64,000 nucleotides of DNA from Taudactylus pleione. Its lineage: Eukaryota > Chordata > Amphibia > Anura > Myobatrachidae. Below the pieces are notes generated by a model. It was not told the DNA's origin, did not search any database, and saw only the letters and a program-made list of their open reading frames with translations. The position numbers and the translations under genes were made by a program. The stretch spans positions 124,001-188,000 of the forward strand of contig JAUIMM010000550.1 in NCBI GenBank assembly GCA_031769625.1, read 5' to 3'. Shown here one piece after another: positions 43,055-54,851 of this stretch (position 1 is its first letter; every line of letters starts with the position of its first letter).

Positions 43055-43623
43055 GTGCTCAGGTTGATGTTTGTCCTGTCTTGATTGTGGGGCATTCCTT
43101 TGTGTTTTGGGCTGGCCGGTCCAATTTTGCGCAGCATTTGGATTTGTTCCCTGTGTTGGATAGGGTCAGGTGGTTAGGTGTACGGGGCATGCTTTGGGCT
43201 TCATTATTGTAATTCTTACATAGGTCCGTTAGAACTTTTGGGTTTCCCTTGGTTCTTGTTATTCATTAGGGGGTTAATGATTTATCATCCCGTACATCTT
43301 TGGATCTGAGGTTGTCCATTTCGGCTGATCTGGAAGCGATTGTGGCCATGTGGCCCTTTTGTAGAGTTGTGTGGTCCGAGATAATTCCTCGGCGGGTTTG
43401 GAGGAATTGTGTTTCCCCCAGGGCTCTGGATGTGGCGAGAAGGAGGATCAATGTGGTGGTCGGACGAACTGTTTGGATCTTTGGGGGATTAGTCATTCCG
43501 CATCCTTTAATTAGGTTCCAGGATGTTCATCTGTTTAGGTCAGATGGTCTTCATTTGAATGTGGAAGGTTCTTTTCTTTTTATTGAGGACTTAGCTAGAG
43601 GTATTCAGGGGTTGGTAGAGTAG
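43055..43623 (+). pseudogene. Ngaro SGNH hydrolase domain, interrupted by stops
   Basis: Downstream of a splice-acceptor-like TTTACAG (43,048-43,054) the frame reads VCPVLIVGHSFVFWAGR. This is the block I serine motif of SGNH/GDSL hydrolases (here GHS). The equivalent of block III reads IH-stop-GVNDLS near 43,267, and block V reads FRSDGLHLNVEG (about 43,535) with the Asp-x-x-His pair. WSEIIPRRVWR lies between. A TAA at 43,210 and a TAG at 43,267 break the frame, but the catalytic-site residues are otherwise present. Such a domain is found as an extra ORF in Ngaro elements. It belongs to the copy-2 Ngaro and was separated from its recombinase by the Harbinger insertion. Confidence 0.7.
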
Positions 43624-44009
43624 GGTATGGTGGCGGTGCAGTTTTTGGAGAACCTCTTTTGGCGGGAAGGAAAGGTTGCATTCACTATCTATCTTTTGCC
43701 GCTTGAGGTTCTCTCCCTTCCAATACATGGCTTAGGCTGATTATACCATACTGGGGTCAGCGGCAACCACCTAACCAGGTGGGCCTTATGTTGTGTCATT
43801 GGGGTGGGAGGTGGATACCTTGAGGATGGTAATGGGCTGGCTGCTCGCCACCCATTTGGAAGACCTGAATGAGTGTGCAGATAGTGATATTGCTTAGTGG
43901 GGCCGTTCTTTCTGTGCCACCATACTATGTCTATTCTTTCCTTCTTTTACCTTTACTTAGTTAGTTGAAAACCTAAATAGTAGGTTAAACAGTTAAATAG
44001 TTTTAATTC

Positions 44010-44015
44010 AATAAA
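44010..44015 (+). terminator. Polyadenylation signal AATAAA of the Ngaro
   Basis: AATAAA lies about 390 bp after the SGNH stop codon and is followed by a T-rich stretch. Confidence 0.5.
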
Positions 44016-44040
44016 GCTGATCTCTCTTTCCCCTTAAGTA

Positions 44041-45392
44041 AGTTTCCGTGTTTTTATTTCATTATGGTTAAAGTGTTAAGATGTTTTACTCATGTTGGTA
44101 GGAGGGAGCACATATCAGACGATGGGGAGTTTATAGAATAGAAATGATAAAATTAGTAAAATATAACTTTTATTACTCTACCTGTAAAATACACAACAGT
44201 GTATACTGTAGTATATATATTCATGTTTTTAAATATTAATAAAATTCCACTGTTATTACAGTAATATACCAGCATAAGACAAAAATATGTAGAAAAGTTT
44301 TGGCTATATTAAAGTTTTCTAGCATAAATTCCTTTATATAAAAGCCAAAACTAACAAACAGTCACAGAAAGGTAAAGATTAAGCGGTATATTTAATACAG
44401 TGCAGGTTTTTAGAATTGGAGATGTTGCCCATAGCAACCAATCAGTTTCCACTTAACATTTATCTGGCCACTTCTAGAAGATACTAACTAGAATCTGATT
44501 GGTTAAGAATCACTTAAATACTGTATGATGAAAATAACCTGTAACACTAACCAGGCAAAAGACACAGAAACATTTGTGAAGATAGCCATGTGTTGTGGCA
44601 AACACATATGTACAATATTTACATTAAATGAACCACCTATCATATAAACAGAGACAACATTTTTAATATGATTTACACCAGGGTACACAGGGTTACATCC
44701 ATACACATATAAGCGGGACCCTCTGAAAAAATTGTATTCAGTATCCTGACATACAGTATAGAGTAACAGCCTTCAATTCTATGTGTTGAAGTATGTCCTG
44801 TTTAGATGTTGAGGACAGAAGAAATATTCTTTTAACAAGAGAAATAATCTATACCCATTTTGTTGCACACTAAGGGGCCTATTCATCATCACATAAATGG
44901 CCAGTCAAGCTGGGTACACACTGGAAAGATATATCAGCAGATGATGGTTGTTCTTACACACTGAACAACCATCGCTGCCTCTGGCCGCGGGTTCCGCTGG
45001 CCAGGGGTCATGCCACAAACCCCTCCCCATCACCCGTCAGCCTCTGCAGCAAGTGTATGAGCGGTCGGCTGACCACCCATACACACAGCACGATGAGCAG
45101 ATATATCTGCCATCTGGCCCCCGATGATGAATACGCCCCTTAATAGCCTGGAGACAGTACAATTTTTAATTTTTAAAGCCTGGTCAGTGGCAAATGATGA
45201 TCATATTTTTGATCTCATCATAACATCTTTGTGTAATTTTTATTATCGTATCCACATATACCACACATAGGATAACACTTTTCAATTCATCTAGCAAAAA
45301 AAAAATGATTGCCTACAGTAATCTCAAGTCTATTCACTTAATAGTATGAATAATATTAGTGTGTTGTGGGCTATATAGAAAGGAAAACACTA
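44041..45392. other. No gene seen; MITE relics
   Basis: 44,384-44,506 is a diverged copy of the GGGGTATATTTACTAAAG palindromic MITE. 44,906-45,140 ('ctgggtacacactgg' ... 'atatatctgccatctggccc') has weakly inverted ends ('atatatcagcagatgatgg' and 'ccatctggcc'). The rest is AT-rich. Confidence 0.45.
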
Positions 45393-46687
45393 AGGAGAAT
45401 ATTTACATATCGTGTCTGTCCGAGATTGCATTCCCAGACATGTTTCCCCTGATTTTCAAACACAGAGACTGACGCAAGGCAAACACAGGTGAATAAAAAC
45501 AATTTGATTGGCAAAACATTTGCGAATACATAAATACAAGTAATTGCACCATCGAACCAATTAGCAAGTATTTTCCTTAGACAGGAACACAACACAGGGA
45601 TTTATTAAGAATCACGTCTGCAAACACAAGCGTAAATGGAGCAAACTTGGGCCTATGAAAACAGCTGCTGATTGGCTAAGTTCAGCTTGACTCTTAGCAA
45701 ATCATGGTTATTCTGCAGGAAACCTTGTGTAAGTTGGGTAGCGCTATACTCTACATACAGTAAGGCTGTCCGTGGGGTCTGGGCTAAGCGGTTTGTAATT
45801 TTCTGAAGACCGGATTCTACATAGACAAGAGGACCGACCAGCGCCAGGGAATAGGGAAGTATGTAGTGTGAATATGAGTGCGGTAAGTGAGCCAAATGAG
45901 TGAATGTGTAATAAAATGATTAAGTATTCGGTGTGTACTGTAGTTGTTTAAATATTTATTTTGCAGTGGGGGTACAGGTGCCAGCGGCCTACTGGCACTA
46001 ATGGTTCTACAAGTGCCACAGGGTAGGCTGGCTGGGACATGTAGTCCTACTGTGAAGAACAATATCATTACTATCATTAACCCATTAACCCTGCACCCAC
46101 TGCACCAGGGGTGCAGGAAAGAGCCCTGGGATTCACCTTGTATGGGGGAGTCCCCACTTTTTGAGGAATCCCAGGGCTGGGGTGACCAGTTTGGGGCTTG
46201 AGAATGCTTTGGCAGGTGGGTCTCCATGCTGTGACTCCCCCTTGCTGTGACATTACTCCCCGGCTGGTAGAGCTAGGTGCTGGTTTTTGGAAATAAGGAG
46301 GAACCCCCATGCCGTTTTTCCCCAATTTTTTCAAGGAACAGAATGGGTTCAAAAGTCTGGTGCTGGTTATGCTTTTGTAGGGGACTCCACACATTTTTTT
46401 AACATTTTTTTAACCCAATAGCACACATAAGCACTGCACAGATTACATTTATCTGTGCAGTGCCTCTGATGAAAACTGATCACAGGTAATTCATTAATTT
46501 CAGTCCAAATATGACTGAACGCACTACACTTGCAAACACAAATCCATACACCATCGGAAAACACGATTCAGCCAAATACGATTCTTAGTAAATTTGTGAG
46601 TTTGTTTGAGAAAAACTCACTTATGTCCCTGCGATGCTCAGTGTGTTTATAACTCAGACAGACACGATTCTTAGTAAATATACCCCT
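45393..46687. mobile_element. 1.3-kb non-autonomous element with inverted ends
   Basis: The left end 'aggagaatatttacatatcgtgtctgtccgag' and the right end 'cagacagacacgattcttagtaaatatacccct' are inverted copies. Further in, 'attaagaatcacgtctgcaaacac' and 'cttgcaaacacaaatcc' extend the relation. The interior, including 45,940-46,400, shows no domain. TSD not resolved. Confidence 0.55.
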
Positions 46688-47429
46688 CAGTGCCTACCTG
46701 CTTCTACTGTCATGTGTTGTACTATGTATTGTACAAATGATGAGAGAGCAGTGTTTATAGAACAGAAAGTTAGGATTGGATGTCTGTTCAAATCTTGAGG
46801 TAGTTAGGTGGCCCCTGGTGCCTGTAGGTATTGCAGGAGTCAGATGCACCCACATTCATAGGACAACCATTGAAAAAGAAGGGTGTGTACCCAGGGGTAT
46901 CTAAAATGGGTGCAGGGTGTGCGGTGCACACTGGCCCCCTTCTCTCTTAAGACGCCCCTGTGTGTACCTGTGATGTGTTCTGAATATAACACATATTTGC
47001 AGAAATGAGCAGTCTGTGCTCTGCCAGACGAGGGACCCAAAAATTTTATTCCAGAAGTGGAGTCCCTGTCCATGCATATTGGGGAAAGTGTAGCTATAGA
47101 TAGCATTACATCTGTGTGGGTCTGCGGTCAGCTGACTGGGCACCGGAATTGACATGCATTCCCTGTCAGGTTGATTAACAACTAACTGGCTATCTCCTAA
47201 TACTGTCTGCTGCCTGTATGTACAGTATGAATCCTTTATAGTTAGGGGAGGTAAGATATCTCATCACCCTGGATAGGTGACCAGGATTATACTGTACATC
47301 AATTTTAAATGCACAGTATTGGGTATTAGTTAGGCTTGGGAGGCATTATGATGTTTGCCTGAAGCATGTCAGGAGTAACAATATTATCATGGCATATACT
47401 ACAGAATAAAGCCTAAATATGGTATGCAG
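46688..47429. other. No gene seen
   Basis: Short reverse-strand frames at 46,840-47,155 have no recognisable domain. Confidence 0.35.
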
Positions 47430-47545
47430 TCATGTAGTCGACATTCAAAATGTTGGCAACTTTGTTCATTATGCATGTCTACATTATGAACCTATCAACG
47501 TTAGAGTTGGGCTACGGTTAGGTGTAACCTCCTGCTCACCGGTAT
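47430..47545. mobile_element. Fragment of the GTCGACATTC element family
   Basis: GTCGACATTCAAAATGTTGG matches GTCGACATTCAGAATGTTT at 54,853, which borders the satellite array. Here it is followed by a short 'gttagagttgggctacggttaggtg' tract, a TTAGGG-like sequence on the + strand. Confidence 0.45.
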
Positions 47546-47884
47546 TGTGTTGGCTACAAACTCTTTGGTACTTTTTCTATTTTGGGTGATCTACTAATAG
47601 TGCCTACACCCAAGCCTGAATTACGCTAATTCCCAGGGGCTGGCTTGGGAGTATCCCGTACTCTGGTAAAAAGTTTTTGGAAATAGACAATACCATTTCA
47701 AGTTTGAAAGAATAACAATAACAACACTATGACAATGCATTTACAAAATGCAAGGATATTTTTTATTACACAGGAGAACGTACAGTATGGACAACTACTA
47801 AAGGAAAGAATTATTGTTACAGAATGTTCAAGCAAGAAACACAAGTTTAACAAAATGATAACAATAACATTTACATTACCAAGT

Positions 47885-48295
47885 GCGCCGGTATGCATGA
47901 CGATCCCTGTAAAGGACCGCTCTGTTGGTAAGAGCAGCCCTTTGTGGTGGAGGGGCTCCCAGGTCTATGGCAGAAGGACGCGCGTGCCACGGGGGGTGCT
48001 GGGAAGGATCCAATTGGATCCATCTCTCAGCTCACTCCCAACAGAAGCACATAAGCTTCTATGGGTAACGCCAACAGGAAGATGGCGTTACCCACCGCAA
48101 CCATGCCCCAGAGTGCAAATGCCTGCAACGGCACCACAATTTGCCCCCCCCTCATTGCCCAATCTCTCCCCGGACTCATACTTTTTGTACACAACCCTAT
48201 AGGACTGCAAACAAAAAGATGTAAGTCCGGAGCTACCGTAAGTGCAACATATAGCTACACTTACTCGCGCTGCAATGGGACTCACGGTTAGTTGA
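47885..48295. repeat. Hairpin-rich element
   Basis: Consecutive inverted repeats include the palindrome GGATCCAATTGGATCC (48,007-48,022), 48,062-48,072 with 48,083-48,093 (GGGTAACGCCA / TGGCGTTACCC), and TCCGGACTCAT...TTTTTGTA with TACAAAAAG...AGTCCGGA-like arms at about 48,168-48,232. The outer ends are not defined. This is another serial-hairpin sequence, distinct from the Harbinger-related ones. Confidence 0.5.
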
Positions 48296-49800
48296 ATTCC
48301 TTCCTAATAGTTTATACTTCTGTGCATTATGATTAACAAGTCATAAATAAATAAATATGCTTGTTGACGGTGATCCGAGACACACTTCATATTGCAAACA
48401 ATTTCTCCTGTTGATACACTGAGGCAGGAAAATAATGATGCCTCTCAGTGTTGAACTAATGCTGCTAAGTGTAGTTGAACCCAAAAGATCATCTGCCTAA
48501 CACTTGGCCCATGAGGAAACTTGGCGCTATCTACTCTTTGTAGGTCAAGCTGTCAATGCCATAGGGGTGCTGTGTCATTTTGTGCATTCCTTTAGTACAT
48601 TTAATTGGGGACAAGGAGGGGTATATTTACTAAGCGGGGGATCTTCAATGCTGCAGCTTGTCTGCAGTTCTGGCCGCAGGATTAAAAAGTGTAATAATAT
48701 TAAATGTAACACACTGCTGGTTTTGGTTTTAATATTATTGCCCTTTTAAATCCCGCAGCCAGATGCACCGACAAGTAATGGCTTTAAAATATGCAGTTAA
48801 CAAATATATCCCGCTGTCTTTATTCAAGGGTCGAGAGTGGAACATGAGACAGGAGTCATAACAAAATGATCACATCTAACGTGTGTTACTTTGTTGCAAG
48901 TTTGAGCTTGTATTATAATTTTTACAGGTATCTTGATCAACATGTGGCTATTTCGAGGTCAGTTGTGTGTCTACAGCCAAAGGAATTCTTTAATCCATTC
49001 TTCAGCCTCACTTTGTAAACAGGGATATAAAATATGCTGGACTTTTATTTCACTAATGGGTTCTTTCATTTAATCAAATGAATGTGCAGTCATAAAGTCT
49101 CTGTTGAATCCCTGTGTTTTTTATTACTCGTTGTATTTTTAAACACAACTCTAACAGTTTGATGATGATCAATACATTTTCACTACATTTCTTTTTATAT
49201 TGCTTCTTCTTTTAGGCTCTTAATACCATTACTTTTTATTTTGTGTCATATTTTTACTTCTCTTGGGCTTTCCCATTTTGAATTTATTCTGCCTTTTATT
49301 CCCCAAGCACCTTTCATTCACTCTTCTATTTTTTCCAATATTTTATCTCTTTTTAGTTTTCTACCTTACTTGTTTATCTTTCTTTTTACCCAATTTCAGT
49401 CCACAGTTGCAGCCCTTGCCGATGTCAGTTTTACTGAGCTTACAGGTTTATCATTTGTTGCAGCAATAAAGTCGCAATATTTCAAGCCCTAATGAAATGT
49501 TGAAAGGTGGACAGGCTCCAAGAACCAAATTAGACCTAGGAAGACATTTCTGGGACTGGTGCACAGTGTAATAATGAAAAAAAAAATTGAGATAAACATC
49601 CGAACAAATAAAATAAATAAACATACATAACATTGAATTTTTGTTAATAATTTACATTTTTGTTAAAAACTTTAATGGCATGATTATACGTAAACCTTTA
49701 AGATTTCTTTTTAGGGTGTTGTAAACTGAAATTTAATAGATGAGATGGTATTCATTACATATCCTGCTGGATTATACCTGAAATCCCATATTTCACTCTA
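48296..49800. other. No gene seen; MITE relic at 48,617-48,833
   Basis: 'ggggtatatttactaagcggg' at 48,617 and 'aacaaatatatcccgct' near 48,800-48,813 look like opposite ends of a degenerate palindromic MITE with 'taatattaaatg'/'ttttaatattattg' inverted inside. The remainder is AT-rich and empty. Confidence 0.4.
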
Positions 49801-50090
49801 CTGTTGGTTTCCCAAACTTGATGTGGTGCAACAGAGCACTTGCAAGGGTGCCATGGGTTGGGGGTGCAGGATCAAAACAAATTACGTATGGTCAATATGA
49901 TAGGCAAAACCTTTGCTGGTGGTTGCCAATCAACAGAGCTTCAACCCTGTCTGCCACCACATAACTAAACCTAAGGAAAACAGGTTGGAACATTTTTTTT
50001 ATTTAATATATTTTTTGTAAATGGGGGTGCTGTGAATTTTTTTTGACACACTCTGGGGTGCCATGATTCAAGAACATTTGGGAACCACTG
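49801..50090. mobile_element. hAT (Charlie)-like MITE, 290 bp
   Basis: The left end CTGTTGGTTTCCCAAAC and the reverse complement of the right end CAGTGGTTCCCAAATG are similar. The inner words 'ggtgccatggg' and 'ggggtgccatgattc' occur near both ends. This terminus type is common in hAT-derived elements. The 8-bp TSD is not convincing. Confidence 0.5.
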
Positions 50091-51477
50091 ACCTACTGAC
50101 CTACCACTGACCTACTGGAACCTACTGCATAAAAAGATTTGCTACAAAATTATAACAAAGTAGCAGCCTGAGTTCATATTCATTTCTTATGCTGCCAAGT
50201 GGAAATCATAACATTATAAATAAAATAGAACAAAAAATAAATAAAAAAAAAGTAGCAAAGTTGAGGTCAAGAAAAGATAAAATGAAATTTTTAAATACTG
50301 ATGCATTTTTTAAAATTTTGTCCGCTTTGGGCAGCACAAGGCTACGAGTCGCTCCCCGACTAGAAGAGTTTTCAATTACATAAATGAACATGGTGTCAGC
50401 GATTATTATTATGAATAAAATGATAAGAATATGGGTGAAATGAATTAAATTAGTGATACAAGAATGAAGTTAAAGATTAAATAGATGAGGGCAAACTGTT
50501 CATGTGCTGCTTGTCTATCCCAATTAGCGTCATGTATCTCTCAGTGCCTACCGATATTGGAAGAATTACTGAGCAATGTGCTATTGTTTCCCCCATAATA
50601 TAATCATGCACACATGTGTAGTAGTGGCCAGCAGGCTAATATCATTTAGATGTAATCTGTCCCATTTAATCTTGTAGGCAGAGGAGAGATGGAGACTGTG
50701 TAGAGATAATTTGTTGTTGCAAACAGGCATTTCACACAAATCATAATGGATGTGGATGTAAAATAGAACATGTTTACTGTATTGCACATATTATGCTGCC
50801 CCCAAATATATACAGCATCTTCATAACATGTAATAAAATGTAAACTGTGAGTGTATAAATGTACAGTTTGCATTTTGTGAAGAGGCTGCACCACCACCTG
50901 TCATCACTATTAGTGCACACTTGCAACAGCCCTTTCCTCGATGCAAAAGATCTGTGATATATCGGCATACACTCAACTCTGATAGCCCACAATTCTGCCT
51001 ATAGGCCCACAACATGCACTCAGAACCCTTACCCTATGTTGCACTCATTTAGCCACAACCATAAACCATACCTGTGCCTGGACGTCTTTCGTCTAGGCTG
51101 GCCCTGGTCACGGGTTAGCGCTTTTGGACTCCCACTCACCATCAGTGACCGCCTGTCATTGACCCCGCCCACTGCGCCATGGGCATTTATTGAAGCTGCC
51201 ACCACCAAGCCCCTTTCAGCGGCGCTTGGAACCGCTTTTTACGTACAATCAGGCTCCTACCTCGGCACCTGGAACCACTTCTGCTGCGTATGCGTTTGAT
51301 TAGCTGCGGTCACACCCCCTGATTGGTGTCGGCTTATTACTCTTGATCCCTCGCAATGGACCCGGTCTGCATGGTAGCTTGGCAGAGGGCTTGCACCTGG
51401 AGACGCAGAGCTCTTACCCAGAACAGTAGGAGAATGGAATAGCGTTTGGCACAATTCTTTTGGTCGCAGGGTACAGA
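50091..51477. other. No gene seen
   Basis: AT-rich up to about 51,000, then a moderately GC-rich 51,036-51,450. No domain in any frame. Confidence 0.35.
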
Positions 51478-52230
51478 TGTAATCGAAGTAAAGGCAAAAA
51501 GGTGTTTATTGCTCAAAGTCTTAAAGAAGACTCGTCCCTTCTGAATGAAGGGGAATAATTAGCATACAAGAAATCTTATTAGTCAGCAGTTCTTCTCCAC
51601 AAGGATTTTCAAAGATGTACAACATACAGGGCTCACAGGCCCTCTTTTTATATAATTCTTACACACAATATCACAGGGGGGTAAATCTGCCCTGGGTTCC
51701 ACTCAACCAATCATGATTCCTCATATAATATAATTTAGCAACATATTACATTTCAAAGGAGTCACCCAATTTCCTCCTTTCTAATCTACCACCTAAAAGC
51801 AGTTGCTTCCTAAACATAAACTGATTTAGCATACAGTATAACTGTCTCCTAACATGTTGATATAACATCCCACAGGAACTGGTAAATTACATTCATCCTT
51901 TGATACATTTATCACACAGTGACAACATATCTATATAGAATAACCAGCAATAGTATTCACTTTCGTCTTCTTGCAATATTCAGGAAATCATGAAAAACAA
52001 ACACTTTTTTACCCCAGAAGTGCAGACACACAAGAGACAATCTCAGGGACATATCAAAGTAAGATTTAGCTAGCTGACTCTCTTCATGCTTCACACAGAA
52101 AGCTTCTATCCAAGTCTCACCTTCGAATCCACTTCAAAGAAAGCTTTGTTACACATAGGGTTTGACCACTACCATAGGTCAGGATAATTAACATATCACT
52201 TCCTATGTCAGGAGGGCAATCCCCACTACA
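51478..52230 (-). mobile_element. LTR-like sequence (possible solo LTR), minus orientation
   Basis: The segment is bounded by TGTAATCG and CACTACA. On the minus strand it would begin TGTAGTGGGG, carry a TATATAAAAAG box (about 51,646-51,655) and an AATAAA (51,505-51,510), and end CGATTACA. That spacing fits a U3-R layout with a very short U5. No target-site duplication is visible at these ends, so the boundaries or the identity may be wrong. Confidence 0.35.
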
Positions 52231-52384
52231 ATAATATACTCTTAAACCATTTAGTGCATAGCCTATTAAATATACGTTGCTTCACGCACTAATGCATTGC
52301 AGATCAGCTGCAGTGTATTACAGCAATACATATATATTTTAATACAGTTTATTATAAACCATGCGCAGTGTGCTTTCAAACTGA

Positions 52385-52899
52385 GGCCCTGATTCAGAGG
52401 CGGACGCTGTGATCAGAGCGCTCGCTCTGAATCAGGGCCCTCCTCCATTAAAATGGAGCGTCCTCCTGGATGCTCGTATAGCTGTGGGTCACCACCCACA
52501 GCATATACGAGCGTGCAAAAAGATGGTCGCGATGGTCTTGACCATCGCGACCATCGGACTTGTGAGGGAAACCCTGCGGTCGGGTTTCCCAGCCGCAAGG
52601 CCAGGAGTGATTTTGGCTCTATCAGAGCCAAAATCACTCCCACTGACATCACTAGTGATGTCAGTGGGGCCGGCTTCAGACGGCACGCCCCCGGCACGCC
52701 CACCAAAGGGGGCGTGCTGTCAATCAACATCGACAGCACGCCCCCTTTGGTGCGAGACCCTGGGCGATGGAAAGCCCATCGCTCGCCGGGTCTCGCACAT
52801 GCGCATGACGGAGCTCCCTCCATTGTGCGCATGCGCAGTGGGGAACATCGACCCACTTGCGAGCGTACTGCCGCTCGCGAGTGGGTCTGAATGACCCCC
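52385..52899. mobile_element. Serial-hairpin MITE, second member (515 bp)
   Basis: Same plan as 13,687-14,218: ends GGCCCTGATTCAG and, on the reverse complement, GGGGGTCATTCAGACCC. The interior consists of the same series of stem-loops, including the perfect palindrome around ACTAGT (about 52,640-52,667) and the GGTCGCGATGGTC / GACCATCGCGACC stem. Flanking triplets are TGA and TGT, so a TSD is possible only with one change. The right end has a short extra inverted repeat (GCGAGCGTACTGCCGCTCGC) shared with the Harbinger right end. Confidence 0.8.
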
Positions 52900-53339
52900 T
52901 GTGTCCTCAATGGGACTGTAACTGTTTCAGCGCTGGTTGCAGTAGCTCTCAGCGTGCAGCCACACTCTACATACACTCCCCCAGTGCAGCAAGTCCAGGC
53001 CGCTGCATATAAAATATTATAAGCACACTTATTAACACTCAGCGCCATTTACAATGGGTGCCTTGCGCCTTTTGTCCTTAAAAATGGCGCCGTATCACGG
53101 AGGTTAACCCCTTCAGTTTCGTGGCCGCCATTATATATGTGGGGCTGGCCTCCGGCCACAATACATACAGTACCTACTTTTGCACTCTCTTCTCTGGGAG
53201 AAGCCCAGAGGAGAGGTGCAGTTGGCTGGAGGTTTGGGCATGTATCAATAGGCTCCTCTCGCATAAGGTCTTTTCTGTGGTTGAATGTTCATGCTGGTAT
53301 CTACTGGCTCAGATATGTCTCCATCTGCTGGTATGGGAT
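52900..53339. other. No gene seen
   Basis: Frames at 53,121-53,475 show no domain. Confidence 0.35.
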
Positions 53340-53690
53340 GCAGTTGAAATATCGGCGTGCGGGATGCCGGTGCTCAGAATGCCACCGCTGGAATCCCGAT
53401 ACCAGTCAGAATCCCAGAGCCAGCATCCCAATGGTAATAAGTGGAGTTAGGGGGAGGGTTATGGTAAGGGACTAGGGGGATGGTTAGGGTTAGGCGCTAT
53501 AGACAATAGGGGGGAGGGTTAGACTTAGGGTGCAAGGAGGGAGGGTTAGGTTTAGGGGTAAGGGCAGAATTAGGATACTTAAACGACAGGTTTCAGTATC
53601 CTAACCCTGTTGGGATGCCGGCATCAGGATTCTGATTGCCAGGATCCTGAGTGCCTGCATCCCAGACCAAACCTGTTGGTATATCCAGTG
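53340..53690. mobile_element. Element with internal GGTTAGGGTTAGG-like tract
   Basis: The outer words 'gggatgccggtgctcagaat' and 'gggatgccggcatcaggatt' with 'caggatcctgagtgcctgcatccc' in inverse form the arms. The interior (about 53,440-53,560) repeats GGGGGAGGGTTAGG. It is the opposite-strand counterpart of the element at 16,690-17,125. Confidence 0.6.
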
Positions 53691-54851
53691 ACACATACTT
53701 GTTCTGCATTTCAAATTCCATCTTTTCTGTAATTTGTGCTCTTACTTTAAATATGAAATTTCTCGACTAGACAAGCTTTCTGGTACTTGGATTCCATAAT
53801 CTGTAGCCTTTACTTTCATGGCAAAAGCCAAGCTCAATACACCAAAACTGCTTATCTAGGCCTGCATCCATCAGCATACATCTTGCTTCCTTTACTAGTT
53901 TGCGATTTGCTGTGTACACTTACACTGTTTTGTTCAGGAGTATAGGCAATGGTGAATTGATACTCATTTCCATATTTCTTCAAGAAGAATTCTACTTCTG
54001 TTCAAATATTCTCAACCATTTTGAGTCTGTGACTGATTTGATTCTCTACGAGCCACTTGTAGTCTGCAATCTTCTTCACTACTTCAGACTTCTCTCTTAT
54101 GAAGTTTATGGAGGGAATCCAAATAGCCGCGTGGTTTACCCTGTGGTTATTCACTATTGGCGGCAATTCAATTAGCGGGTTTAACCCCACACTTCATCTC
54201 CACTAGGTGGACTTTTCCTCATAGCTTCAGGAGCTGTGAGGAAAAGCCCTTGAGAAAAAGGCACTACCTGGGGTTTCATGCAGGTGAAACCCATTGATTC
54301 CGCAGTTTATGCGGGATCAGTGAGTTTCTGCGTGTTATCCCCTGATTTACCATATTGGGAAAATGCTATTTCATTGAATAGCATTTCCCTGTGTATTGCA
54401 GGTAATTAGCTGTGGGGTAGACTCCACTCCCTGGTAGTGTGGAAACACAGCATATCACAGGTTTCACTGGACCTAAGTGGCAAATATGTCTGACTACCAC
54501 TTTGGTGCTCTAACACAGTAACAAGATAGCAGCATGCAGATGCAGAACTACAGATGGCAGACATCTTGGTAAGGGATTGAAGCCTCCCTTGATGTACAAA
54601 TATGGAGTATGTGTAGCAGGGCTCTCCATTTCAACAATAAAAATAATTGGATCAAAACCAATTCTGACCTGTAAACTGTCATTCGCTAGGCTTGTTTCAT
54701 TTGCTTGCCTTCATTGCAAATGCAAATATCATTAATCAAAACATGTTAAATGCAGTCACCTCTCACATGAGGTGTCACTGGTGTATAAGGCAATGCCAGA
54801 GGTTGATCAGCCAAAATGATGTTTATATATTTTTTTCAGGTGTGATATATT
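53691..54851. other. No gene seen; possible old MITE 54,165-54,440
   Basis: Around 54,165-54,440 'ggcaattcaattagcggg' and 'gggaaaatgctatttcattg' suggest a MITE related to the CAATTGAATA-ended families, with 'cttttcctcatagct'/'agctgtgaggaaaag' inverted. No coding signal. Confidence 0.35.

Larger units (their letters stand above)
43022..44040 (+). mobile_element. Ngaro retrotransposon, 3' segment after the Harbinger insertion
   Basis: Continues directly from 35,126 once the Harbinger and one TTT are removed. It contains the SGNH domain and a non-coding tail. I could not locate the characteristic 3' split repeats, so the right boundary is an estimate. Confidence 0.6.

Noticed and set aside
52413..53048. 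211-codon minus-strand ORF and overlapping plus-strand ORFs
   Set aside because: They follow the palindromes of the serial-hairpin MITE; open frames on both strands come from the inverted repeats. The same holds for 13,610-14,280.
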